From Russula earlei (Eukaryota > Basidiomycota > Agaricomycetes > Russulales > Russulaceae): a DNA stretch of 64,000 bases. The notes under the pieces are model-generated. The model made no database searches. It saw nothing but the letters and a program-made list of their open reading frames with translations, and had not been told where the DNA came from. Below, piece by piece: positions 21,997-33,724 of this stretch; position 1 is the stretch's first letter, and every line of letters begins with the position of its first letter. The stretch lies in contig JAGFNK010000212.1 of NCBI GenBank assembly GCA_025769875.1, positions 20,470 to 84,469 on the forward strand. The letters are read 5' to 3'. The translations under genes were made by a program, and so were the position numbers.

Positions 21997-23632
21997 ATGT
22001 CCATCAAGCTTGAAATCCATCCCTCATCCTCGTCATTAGATTTGCTTGGTCCTCCTGACCCTTCGTAAGTGGCCCTCACACTCTCCATTGGTTGTCTGTC
22101 TCAGCGTACGCTATGCAATCATAGCTCCGCTTACTCTCTTTCGGGTTACATATCGATCTCCTTGACCTCTCCCCACTCTCTGTTCGAACGACGACGCGCT
22201 GTTCGCATTATTCTCCGGTCACTTGTAATCACCTTCGAGGGTCAGGCCGAGCTTGTCACGCACGAAGCTGGCTACACCTCCGTCCGTCTCTGCACCATCT
22301 CCAAGGAACTCGTCTCGAAAACGACCGTAGAGCTTAGCAATGACGGCCATGAAGACGAAGAGGAGCCATGCTCGTGGCACGTCATGTTCGATCTCCAAAT
22401 CCCGGGCTGGCTCCCCGCGAGCGATCTCTACGGGGACTCTCGACAGGGCTTCTCGGGCACCCAGTACAACCTCTTTGCCACGATGAAATTCTCAAACGTG
22501 GAGGAGGGGTTCAGTCCGTCTTGGTTAGCCACCCTCTGCACCCCGTTCCATCCCTAGAAACAAAGCTGCCCATGCGAAGCGGCGCGAGATTACGCTGCAA
22601 CGCTTTGCGCTCCCGCCCCGCTCCTCTGAGTCGGCGTCGCGTAATACGACTTACTACTCCGTTACCCCGAACGAGCAAGCGACGCGTCCAGAGGATAATC
22701 CGTGCCTTATCCCAGCGGACATCGTCTCCAAGATCGAGCTGTTGGCCTCCGTCCCGGCACGTGTCAACGTGGGCGAGGAAAAGATCCCGTTCGTTCTGAG
22801 CGTGCGAACGTCTGGTTTGCCCGACAGTCAAGCCGCTAAGCTTCGTGTCTCGCAATTGTCCCTTGATTTGCAGCAAGTCGAGCGATATTCGTACGTCTCT
22901 TTCGATATGTGACGTCCTTGTTCTAAAACTCTGAATTCGCGCCATAGCTCAACTGCGAGTGCATATGCGACACGCTTTCCACTCCCCCCCGAGAAGAACC
23001 AGCCGCCAAATAAGCCCCTGCGCGAAGCGCATCCGGTCCACACTCTCTACGATATCGGCCTACTGGCCAAGCCTTTCCCCTTCGTACTTGAAGACTCCCA
23101 CTCTCTGCTCCCTGAGTCCAAGAGGGTCGACATTCAGCTCAACTCGGCCGATAACACCCGCAAGTGCGCGAAAGGCTTGCATCCCACAAAGTGGTTCACG
23201 ATGGAATCGCAGGTCCCCTTCATGCGCTCGCTGTCACCTCGCAAGGATGACGCCTTGCTGTGGACGGGGACGCCCCGCCTCCGAGAAAGTTCGCAGAGCC
23301 CGTTCTTCAGCGTCGCGCACGTGTTGCGCGTGATCATAACACTCTCATACGAGGGCACCGACGACGGGAAATCCTGTCTCACCTCGTTTCTCGCCTTTTC
23401 GCTCCCGCTCAATTTCGTGCGCACCCGCTCATCGCATCCGCGGTCTCCTTCTCCCGAACGATCCGACGCGTCTGCCTTCCTCCCGTCTACGCGTCTGCCG
23501 CCCTCGCAGCCTTACCACGTGCCTGATCTCCCAGCATACTCTCAATTATTCTATCCTAATGGAGATCTAAGGCACGATGACTCGATTCCCTTGCCACTTT
23601 ACACACCCTCTCCGAGGTCGCTCCTAACTTAG
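21997..23632 (+). CDS. Arrestin-like protein
   Basis: Likely an adaptor of the alpha-arrestin type, which in fungi recruits Rsp5-type ubiquitin ligases to plasma-membrane transporters. Exons 21997-22064, 22125-22517, 22558-22890 and 22948-23632 give 492 residues. The N-terminal arrestin fold is suggested by SLSGYISISL, LRSLVITFEGQAEL and SWHVMFDLQIPGWLPAS; the C-terminal fold by IPFVLSVRTSGLP and VAHVLRVIITLSYEG. The tail is Pro/Ser rich with YHVPDLPAYSQ and PLPLYTPSP, only loosely like PY motifs. The junction at 22518-22557 is uncertain. A 40-bp intron (GTCTTG...CCTAG) keeps frame, but reading through to WLATLCTPFHP and then shifting by one base also gives continuous protein. No paralogue was available to decide. 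Confidence 0.75.
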
Positions 23633-24679
23633 AAGGATGTCAGCGAAGACGGGTGCTTGAATTAATGTGCCCTCGCAGGCCTCCCAATCTTAACTCCCCA
23701 TACATAGTGTTCGTTCTCTTCACGCGGTCATTTCCTAATCATTCACTTCTACATCCCTAATGAAAACTGCTGTATATCTAGCATCTCACTGCTGTAGCAT
23801 CGTCCCTTTGGTGTCTTCGTATGGCATTTTAAGTTATCACAGTCGTTTATATACTTTTCCCTTAGGATTGCAGCGCGATCATCGGGCGATCCATACGATA
23901 ATGAGTGTGTCCGACTAGTACGCGCATGCGGGTTATTCCATAATCCTCTAGTCTAGAGAAACTTGTATCTCTCCTCTGTTCGTTCATAATAATCCCACTC
24001 TCATTTCCCGTTTATCCGGAGTATCATCAGCGACGGAGATTAGACTGTTACCCCACCCGCATATAGCACTGCTATATGCGCGATGTCGCTGCTTGTCAAA
24101 TCTGGCCCCCTGGCGCCCTTTCCTTCTTGAGGGGGCTTACTATATCGACATCCTTTCTCGAGAAGGGTTCAATATCATTCAACGATACAAGCACTCCAGG
24201 GAGCCTAATAGAATCCGATCTCAAACTCAAACAAAACATACATAATATTCGCGTAGGATGGTTTTCTCGCAATCCCCTTCGACACATATCCCGTCCGAGG
24301 ACTTGAGTCGTCGTGGAAAGGAGTTCAGTCACTCCACTCGCGAAGTTGGCCAAGAATGCCTATGAGCCACCAATATGAAATGCAGCGCCGCAAGGCATCC
24401 GCTTCCGAGTGAGCCGCCGTTCATCGTGGTCCCGTTTGATGAGGGCCACTTGTGAAAAAAAAAAAAAAACGAAACTTCCTCTTCCTAACGCGTTCGGTTT
24501 CTGCAGCGGTGCCCGCGTCGTTGAGCACACCGGGAAGTGCAGCAGCCCTTCGTTGCATGGTCAGGTCGAGCACGAGAGCGCAAGCAAAGCAAGCAGCGGC
24601 AAGTGGGCGCGCAGGCGCAGGCTGCCGAGAGGGGGGCGGGGTAGGGGAGTATATGGGTACGACGGTGCTCCAGTGCTCC
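23633..24679. other. Intergenic between convergent genes, about 1 kb
   Basis: Holds two 3' ends. A short palindrome, GCATATAG-CACTG-CTATATGC at about 24058-24078, could fold as an 8-bp stem. A run of 14 A lies near 24454-24468. No coding signal was recognised. Confidence 0.4.
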
Positions 24680-25444
24680 CTACTCCCCCACTGGCAAGAG
24701 TATCTTATCAAGCACCTTCCACCCTTCGACCGGTCCCACACAATCCACGATCCACATCTGCGTCCCCGTGAAGCCCTCGAGCACGCCGCCGCCGCCGCCG
24801 CCGCCGTCGCCGCCTCCCTCCGCGCACCGCAAAGCAACGCCGAGCCCGTCCGCCGAGTGCCTCACGACGTCCTCGCGCTCGAGCTCCTGCAACAACCGCG
24901 CGCGCACGTGCGCCTCCCCGTCCGCGACGTAATACAGCGACAGGTGCGGGAACGCCGGCGGCTCGTCGGGCCCAGGCCGGCCCGGGCCCCGACACCGCGC
25001 CAGCGCCAGCGCCGCGCGCAACCCGGCGAGCTCCCGAGACGGCACGAGCGCGACGTAGATCGAGCGGAAGTAGTGGTCCCCCGCGAGCACGCGGGCGAAG
25101 CGCACGCGCACCGCGCGCTGCCCGAGCGGCACGGCCTCGCGCAGCGCCAGCAGCGTCTCCGCTCGCTCCGCGTCCGCGCTCTGGTCGTCGTTCGAGGCGC
25201 CCGGACCTGGTGAGGTCGTCGTGGGGGCTCCGCATGGCGGTGGTGGTAGTGGTAGTGCGGCGGGTGCGGCTACGGGGACGGGGACGGGGACGGTGGCGAG
25301 CGTGACGTGCGGGTGGAAGTGCGGGAACGATGCTTGTCGTTGTGCGTCTGGCTCGCCTGGCTCTGGGTGACGAGCCATCAGTCGTTGGAGGATTGCGGAT
25401 TCCGGTTCGGAGGGTACCAGCCAAACGGAGATACCTGTTGCCAT
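24680..25444 (-). CDS. CPD1: 2',3'-cyclic-nucleotide 3'-phosphodiesterase (2H family)
   Basis: Single-exon gene of 254 residues. The fungal/plant CPDase family opens ADP-ribose 1'',2''-cyclic phosphate, a by-product of tRNA splicing. Two catalytic HxT/S motifs are visible: HVT in HPHVTLAT (residues 46-48) and HLS in FPHLSLYY (residues 167-169). The N-terminus TGISVWLVPSEPE and the C-terminal TGTQMWIVDCVGPV also fit. The coding region is much richer in GC than its neighbours and carries an Ala/Pro-rich insert (about residues 51-85) and a Gly run (GGGDGGGGGGG) not expected in the compact family fold. The opposite strand is open by composition and is not a gene. Confidence 0.85.
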   Translation of the reverse strand: MATGISVWLVPSEPESAILQRLMARHPEPGEPDAQRQASFPHFHPHVTLATVPVPVPVAAPAALPLPPPPCGAPTTTSPGPGASNDDQSADAERAETLLALREAVPLGQRAVRVRFARVLAGDHYFRSIYVALVPSRELAGLRAALALARCRGPGRPGPDEPPAFPHLSLYYVADGEAHVRARLLQELEREDVVRHSADGLGVALRCAEGGGDGGGGGGGVLEGFTGTQMWIVDCVGPVEGWKVLDKILLPVGE

Positions 25445-25780
25445 CGACCGCAGAGATCGATTAGGGTGTGTGGTGGTGTCTGAGGCGTAGACTTACCCAT
25501 TTTTTCTTGATGGCAAGTGAGCGGGAAAAGACAAGGATGATTGATTGGCCTTTGTGGCAACAAATATGTGATCGTGATGATAACCGCCGAGCTGGCTCTG
25601 ATAGGGAAATGTGCGAACAATATACGTTATCGTTATCGATGTTGATCAGAATGAAAAACGGTGATTGAAATATGGGAGTAGGATTTGATACAGGGGGTCC
25701 AATCGGTACAATAGTATACGATTATTGACTTCATATAGCACTGATTTTATCAAAAATCTCACCAACGCAGGAGCGGGCAT
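25445..25780. other. Intergenic: CPD1 promoter and DUF1776 gene 3' end
   Basis: 336 bp between two genes on the minus strand. Nothing beyond promoter and 3'-end sequence was recognised. Confidence 0.4.
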
Positions 25781-27716
25781 TCAGGTTGTGGCCGTCTCCG
25801 AAGAAACCGTGGCCATACCCGTACCCGGATCTGGCCTCAGGCTGACCCAGCTTTCGCCTACACCCACGCCATCGTTACTCTCAACGTCAGCCTCGGACCC
25901 ATTTTCAGACACCTCGCGACCATGTTCTGAGGAAGGTGGCGAATCGACCGTTTCTTTTTCTTTTTCCAAAGTTGCAGGAGCTTCGGGAGGAGAAGGCACG
26001 GGAATCGGTGCTGGAGCTGGAGCTGCCGGTGGGAGTTGTGGCACGGTCGCAGGTGCAGGTGCAGGTGCAGGTGCAGATGCGCGATTCCTAGATAGCGCCC
26101 TGTGAGTGGAGAGGAGGAAATACGGGATGCTGATGATGATGTCCAGTAGAGCGCCAGGGAGGTGTGACACAATCGAGCTCATCACGGCTACAAAAGGCAC
26201 CACAATCATCAGTAAGGTACATTCGCGCGGTATCAAGTGCGAGGATATTTACCTCCAGATCCAACGGCATAGCGCCCACCGCGTAGCCAGTCAAAAGCCG
26301 ACCAGATAGGAGTCCGTAGGCCGCAGATTGACACGGAACACACGCGGCCATGGCTGACAATCTGGACGAGATCATTGACGAAGAGTTCCACCTTCTCGGC
26401 CTTCCTCTGGAACTTGCGACCACGTCCCTCCAGAGTGAGTTCCCATGCGGGGCCGTAAGCCAGCTTCTCGGACGGAGTCCATGACTTTGTGTACTCCTTG
26501 GGATCGTAATCCAGCAGGGGTCGACCGGCGAACGGCGGAACATCGAGTAGGCCCACTTCAAGGCTGACAACCTCGATGTCGTTCATCCCTTCAGCACCGC
26601 CCGTCGAGGCGGCGACGCGCACTTCACGGCGAAGGACGTCGACCGCACGAAGAGTCGCGGCCGCGCTCATCGAGCTCGGTCCCAAGAAAGGCAGCCCGAC
26701 GCGCGCGTCGAGCGCCGGAACGCATACAACGATGCTCTTCTTGCCCTTGCCGTTTTTGATGGCGTCGCGCGTGCGTGACGGGGCATTGCGCATGAGCGGC
26801 AGGAGAGCCTGGATGATCTGGATAGGGGTGATGTGCGTGGCGTTGAGATACTTGAGATATTCGCCCTGGAGCTGGACGTGTTCGAGAGGGGCGAGGGCGG
26901 AGAATTGGGAGAGACTGAGAAGGGAGACGACGGAGTGGACGAAGGGATGCGTCGCGGGGGAGGCATGTGGATCACCGTGGATGTGAATCGGGAATCTGTG
27001 AGATAGAGTGGAGGCCAGGGAGCGAAGGAAAATCGGGATCGTGGCGGGCTATCGCGTCTGTGAGAACGAGGGCGTGGGCCTCCGCGGTGACTATTTGGCG
27101 CACCTCAAATGGATCAAGGACGAGCGCTCTGACAAAACCCTTTCCCGAACGTTCGAGTTCGTCCACCGCTTCGGGTGTGGCGACACTGGCGACGATTATG
27201 AAGCCCTTCTTCTCGAGAGCGAGGATGAGGGGGAGTGCGACCGGATTGTCTCCCCCAAGCACGACTGATGACGGATCATAAGAGGAACGTCCCAAAGGGA
27301 ATGGGCCAATGAGACGTACCAACGACCTGCCTGCGTTCGGCTGCCGTGTGATACCGTTTATGCAACCTAGACTGCGTCCTGGCCCAGTAGGCATTGTATC
27401 CGACTAGCAGTCCCAAGCCCACCACACCGACTCCTAAGCTAGATGCTTTCCCTGGATTCTTGGCAGCCCAATCCGTCACATTGTCGAAAAAGCTCCCGGG
27501 AGGAGGTGGAGGGGGCGGAGGGGGCGGCGGAGGGACTTCGATAAGCACCGGTAACCGTATCTCTGGTATGGAGGGCCCGAATCGCGAGACGTCTGCCCAC
27601 AGCCTGTTCAACGCCTCGTGGATGTTGGGCATTTCTGCGACAGCGGTGGTATAGGACACGTAGACATAGTCCTCGATGGACTCGATATACTCTTGAATGC
27701 CATCTGAGAGAGGCAT
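25781..27716 (-). CDS. DUF1776 (Rossmann/SDR-like) fungal protein
   Basis: A fungal family of unknown function related to short-chain dehydrogenases (yeast YNL181W type). Exons 27320-27716, 27104-27264, 26253-27048 and 25781-26187 give 586 residues. The N-terminus has a 12-Pro run before PGSFFDNVTDWAAKN, then a membrane-like segment SLGVGVVGLGLLVGYNAYWA (about residues 93-112). The Rossmann part begins VVLGGDNPVALPLILALEKK and continues ALVLDPFEPATIPIFLRSLA, IQIIQALLPLM and KSIVVCVPALDARVGLPFLG. The C-terminal region holds an Ala-Pro repeat tract followed by an acidic Ser-rich tail. The single membrane segment suggests a membrane-anchored protein. Substrate and cofactor use are unknown. Confidence 0.85.
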
Positions 27717-27803
27717 TGAAGATGCGATGCAAAGGCAAGGGAGCTGTCACGGCGAGAGCGTTACGTGAGAGTGAGAGCGATTTAATATTCCGGGCATGCG
27801 GTG

Positions 27804-29596
27804 TTACGTTACTGATTTCCGTACAGCGGCAGCACAACAACGCTGATCAAAACACCTCTCAAAGTCCCCATTCCCGTCATGCCTTGCGTACCCTTGGCTC
27901 GCCACGAACAGATCCAACTCGCACATCCCTGCAACACCCCCGCAGAACTCCAAGGGTTGCAGGGCGTCATTAACCAAGATCCTGACGAAAACTCCTTTCG
28001 GAAAAGGGCGGTATCCAATACACTGGAGCCTCTCGACAACCATCCGTGTGCCGAAAGGGACCAATTTCGACGCAATCCATGTCCTTAGCGGAGATGGCTT
28101 GGCCGGGTCTAGCGTCTTGTTTGGTAGGAGATATTGCCGAAACAGGCCCAACGCCGAGTATATGGACACCATTACATTGTCGTGGGTGAAATCAGCGTAA
28201 AGGGTGCGGTTGAGTGGGAAAGTCTCTTCCGAGGCATCCAACGTGCGGTTGGTTTGCGTGTTATCTCGAACGGGCCAGCCAGTCAGCCTCGCGAGAAGCT
28301 CATTCACGTACCCGACCCCTTGGACGGGGCCAAGGTACCCTCCGTGACTAAGAACGTCTCTGGAGTCAACAATCCATCATCAAAAAGAAGATCAAAAGCA
28401 GACTTGCCCATTACTATAGAACTTGCCAAGATCTGCATGGTATTCGTAATCTTTGAATTCATTCGCAGTAAACAAGCCACAAAAAGGACTCGGCGCCATC
28501 TTGGCTTGAGAGTGGAAGGCACACAGAGACATCAGGTTGTACACGTCTTTGTTGGTCAGCTTGGCACCAGGCGCAGCTTTTCTGAGTCGCTTCTTGATGG
28601 ACGAGGCGAATAGCTTGAGCCATGTCTTACTTTCTTCGTCCCCGTCGGCTGAATTAGGGCACATGCCGTCATCCAGTGTGGAATTACCCTAATAATATAT
28701 GAGAACGTGAATGTAAAAATTGGTGAAGATTGCGTGCACCGTCTCTGGAAGGATAAGGTCCACTTTCGCCTTGATCGTGTTGCGACCGGCCGCTCGGAAT
28801 CCTGGAGGGCAAATTGAGGAATGCCAAAACCGGGACGATGAAACGGGGACAAACCTGCGGTCCAGTTGAGCGCAGAGTCCACGACACGGGTCGAGCCAGC
28901 GGCGCGAACAAACGGCGGATTATCCTTCGTCACAATGGGTTTGTACCTCTCAAAGGCAACGATCCCAGCATCAAACGACCTTAAAAAATAGCACGCGTCA
29001 GAAGATCGGAGAACAGACAGGGGTACACGCACTGAGCGGCACCAAGCGGGATCAAATCGTCCGCTCCAAGGTCCCAGGTGTAGTCCTTGAGAAACTTGAG
29101 GTAGTCTTCTTTGTAGTGCTTGACGCGTTTCAGCCTTTTCACGGTGGCCTTGATCTCCTTGCCCGCATTGGTAGTCGGAAACCGTGAGCCATGTCGTTGC
29201 AGCTGTCGCCTTTGTCAGCAGCAAAACCCTCCTCGAGTGCAGCGAAAATGAGAACCCACGTACCACGTTCACCTAAAGCACGGTACGTCAACTGGGAGAT
29301 AATTTTTTTCAAGGCAATCTCACTTGATTTATTATGCATCCCGGAGGGAGAGGAACGTACCTCCCGGCGGGAATGTAAGGCGAGTATTGTGCCCAATTCT
29401 CTATTACGCTTCTAGGAATGCCGATATCGGGGATATCGCCGTCTGTCACGATCGCAACATCTGGTCCTGCGCGCCGCGCAATCCATGACCACGAGAAGGA
29501 CAACCACGAGAGGGAGACGAAGATCAAGGCGGCGGCGAGACACCAACGACCCCGGCGTGAGAGGGGAAGCTTATCGCCCGCATCGTTGGATGCCAT
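27804..29596 (-). CDS. Histidine acid phosphatase (phytase-like), membrane-anchored
   Basis: Secretory-pathway phosphomonoesterase of the histidine acid phosphatase family. Exons 29324-29596, 29264-29272, 29033-29202, 28855-28979, 28740-28801, 28408-28688 and 27804-28347 give 487 residues. The N-terminus has a hydrophobic anchor (residues about 18-38, WCLAAALIFVSLSWLSFSWS). The catalytic RHGSRFP motif is at about residue 97 and the proton-donor HD pair at 362-363 in DFTHDNVMV. GPVQGVGYVNELLARL is also typical. One exon is 9 nt (Val-Asn-Val), required by the conserved INQVNVLQRHG. Intron 28348-28407 uses a GC donor (GCAAGT). C-terminal cysteines near FCGGVAGMCELD and FERCF fit the fold. Confidence 0.92.
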
Positions 29597-29683
29597 CGTT
29601 TCGGCCTCGGGATTGCCTTAACGCTTGCCTTAGCCAATGTATTTTCCTTCCGCTTCATCGAATGGATTTGTCATACAACCCAA

Positions 29684-29779
29684 GGCGCTATAGCCAAGTG
29701 GTTACGGCGACAGATTAGAATCACAACAGTGATCATCTGTTTCCCTTTGGGAGCGCAGGTTCGAGTCCTGCTGGCGTCG
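29684..29779 (+). tRNA. tRNA-Ser (anticodon AGA) with a 14-nt intron
   Basis: The acceptor stem GGCGCTA pairs with TGGCGTC (with wobble pairs), discriminator G. The D arm is AGCCAAGTGGTTACGGC. The anticodon stem ACAGA/TCTGT encloses loop TTAGAA plus A, anticodon AGA, with an intron TCACAACAGTGATC at 29721-29734 one base after the anticodon. The long variable arm CCCTTTGGG and the T arm GCAGGTTCGAGTCCTGC fit a class II serine tRNA. T-runs follow (from 29782) as a Pol III terminator. Confidence 0.93.
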
Positions 29780-29781
29780 AT

Positions 29782-29794
29782 ATTTTATTTTTGC
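29782..29794 (+). terminator. Pol III T-run terminator of tRNA-Ser
   Basis: ATTTTATTTTTG begins three bases after the tRNA 3' end. Runs of four and five T are the usual Pol III stop signal. Confidence 0.75.
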
Positions 29795-29893
29795 CGCTCC
29801 CGTTACCTTACTTACATCAATCAAAAAGACCAGACCCTACATTATTGTGCACGATTCAGATGGTTGTGTGGGCATCGACGTAATATATTAACA

Positions 29894-31015
29894 TCAATCC
29901 TTCTCCGCGTATGCAGATAAATGTTCGTCGAGCTCTTTCTCGCTAAGCGATCGCCACAGGCCCCGCGTCTTTACATCCTCCTCTTCGCTGTTTGATACAA
30001 TGCCAACTTCCACTTCCCCAGCCTTGAAATCCGTCGCGTGGACCATCGAGAGCGCCTCAATGGCGAGCTGCGGGGAGACGATGATTGGCCGCGAGGGCGA
30101 TTACAACAGACGACGTCAGATGACACACCTCGATTACTTCTGCACGGCTGAGCGTCTTCCCAGCCGCGACGGGATCATCGGCACCACGACCATTGTTCAG
30201 CTTTTTCCATTTTTTCTCCAGGTGATTCATAGCTTCCTGCTGCTTTTGACCTGCCGCAGTGGCATGAAACCCGACAAAGTAGCCGGCGGGGTCCAGCTTG
30301 AATATCTGAGGACCCAGTTCGAAATCGATCCCGATGAGAATCATGGCTAGAGCGATAGATAAATTAGCGATCGCTCCAATACCGATTGAACTGCGGGCGC
30401 CCACAGATCCCCAGGGGCCGCATCGCGGCGCGTTGGGTGTAAACTTGATTGATATTGGCCAGTCGCCTGGCTAAAGCGTCAGGCGTGATCTCGTATCCGA
30501 ACTTGTAGCGGAAGTCGGCCGCCTCCTGGCGAGCGCGCGTTACTTGAGCCCGAGCATCCGCTGTGTAGACGGACTGAGTTGGAGCGAACCGAATTAAGGG
30601 TCAGGATGACAGACCGATGAGACCCGTCATCACACAGCCTATATTGGGGGTTATGCTGAAGAGGTGAGTGATCGTGGAGGCATCCAAGAGCTTGTCCTGA
30701 AAGACGCGTAAGCACCAACACGGCGAGATACGCTACGTAGACCCACCGGCACTTTCTTCTGGATGATAACGACCACTGTGTCCTGACCGCGAACGGAAAT
30801 TGCGGTATGTCCAGAGCCGGATATTGCCTTGAAAGCGTATTCTATCACCAGAATTTCTAATGATGCTCCGAAATCACAGTTGTTGGCTGCTTACCGACTT
30901 GGTATAACCGACCTTCGGGCGAAAAAACAGGTTAGATATCTGCCATAAGTGTCAATACCGATCGAGCTCAAGAAAAAAACATTATGGAATGCCTGTCGTA
31001 TGACGCTCTAGACAT
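29894..31015 (-). CDS. SCL1: 20S proteasome alpha-type subunit (SCL1/PSMA6), one apparent frameshift
   Basis: Alpha-ring subunit of the 20S proteasome. Exons 30993-31015, 30895-30939, 30747-30841, 30615-30696, 30405-30560, 30129-30346 and 29894-30067 total 793 nt, about 263 residues. Family markers are [88 protein letters not shown] and HLEKKWKK. Exon 2 is one base too long: the T-run before TCGCCC has six T where five would keep frame. The first intron (30940-30992) would start GC (AG then GCATTC), a weak donor; the true 5' structure is the doubtful part. The rest of the gene is secure. Confidence 0.9.
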
Positions 31016-31334
31016 GGCGTGGAGAGTGAGTTTCTGGCAGATGTGGACGCGTGTCCACCCACGATGATCGCGCACCACTCATTATCGTCACGTGCTAGTG
31101 GTTAACATAATGGCTGCTTTCTTGGCAACGAGTCACTGCAGTCAAAGTCGGAATGCTTCACATTACACGATCCTCGATGAAGGAAAGAAACACTTTTGAT
31201 TACTGCATGATCCCGATAGCAGAAACGGTTCTCATGTAAATACCATGATCGTCGCGCAAACGATCACGCCATCTAAGAAATTCTTTCTTTCAAAGTGCTT
31301 AACGCAGGATGTAGAATAAATTTTGGGTAGGGAA
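31016..31334. other. Intergenic: SCL1 promoter and ATP2 3' end
   Basis: 319 bp between two minus-strand genes. No gene, RNA or repeat was recognised. Confidence 0.4.
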
Positions 31335-33292
<1,958 letters not shown>

Positions 33293-33724
33293 CGTGTTAG
33301 GTGGCGACGACAACAACGTAGACGAGGACGATTGCTACGGAGAAAAGCTGTGGGATTTTGGGAGGAAAAGGTTACACCGCCGAGAAACTATGCCCGTATT
33401 TGGAATTTAGACTCAGAATCAACTCCGACGTCACCCGGCTTGGCCCGAAGTACGGCGGCGAAAACGGTGGTGGTCGACGGTTGTTGGTGTGGTATTGGTA
33501 TATTAGAATTAACTATGACATCTACAAAGCGAAAAGGAGTGACGAGCCCGATCCCCTCCCGAAGGACACCAATGACATCACGCCGCGATTGTCCTCGCGT
33601 TGTGCGGTTCACCGTTATATAAACTCACTTCGGATAGCAACCCCTTCGGATAGCCGTCGCCCTGCTCAGCAGTTAATTTGTGCGTACCACGTTAGAGGGC
33701 TGTCCAGTCCCACACCTGGCTATC
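33293..33724. promoter_or_regulatory. Divergent promoter of ATP2 and NDE1
   Basis: 432 bp between the ATG of ATP2 (minus) and of NDE1 (plus). A TATA-like TTATATAAAC lies at about 33615-33624, roughly 100 bases before the NDE1 ATG. A CCAAT box (ACACCAATGAC) lies near 33567. CCAAT boxes bound by the HAP complex are common before respiratory genes; that this one is bound is inference. Confidence 0.5.

Noticed and set aside
24452..25213. Plus-strand open frame of 253 codons opposite CPD1
   Set aside because: A by-product of the very high GC of CPD1; it is Arg/Ala rich without motifs, while CPD1 has both catalytic HxT/S motifs.
30895..30992. AT-AC (minor spliceosome) intron at the SCL1 5' end
   Set aside because: ATATCTAAC lies at the 3' side, not at a donor, and no matching acceptor exists.
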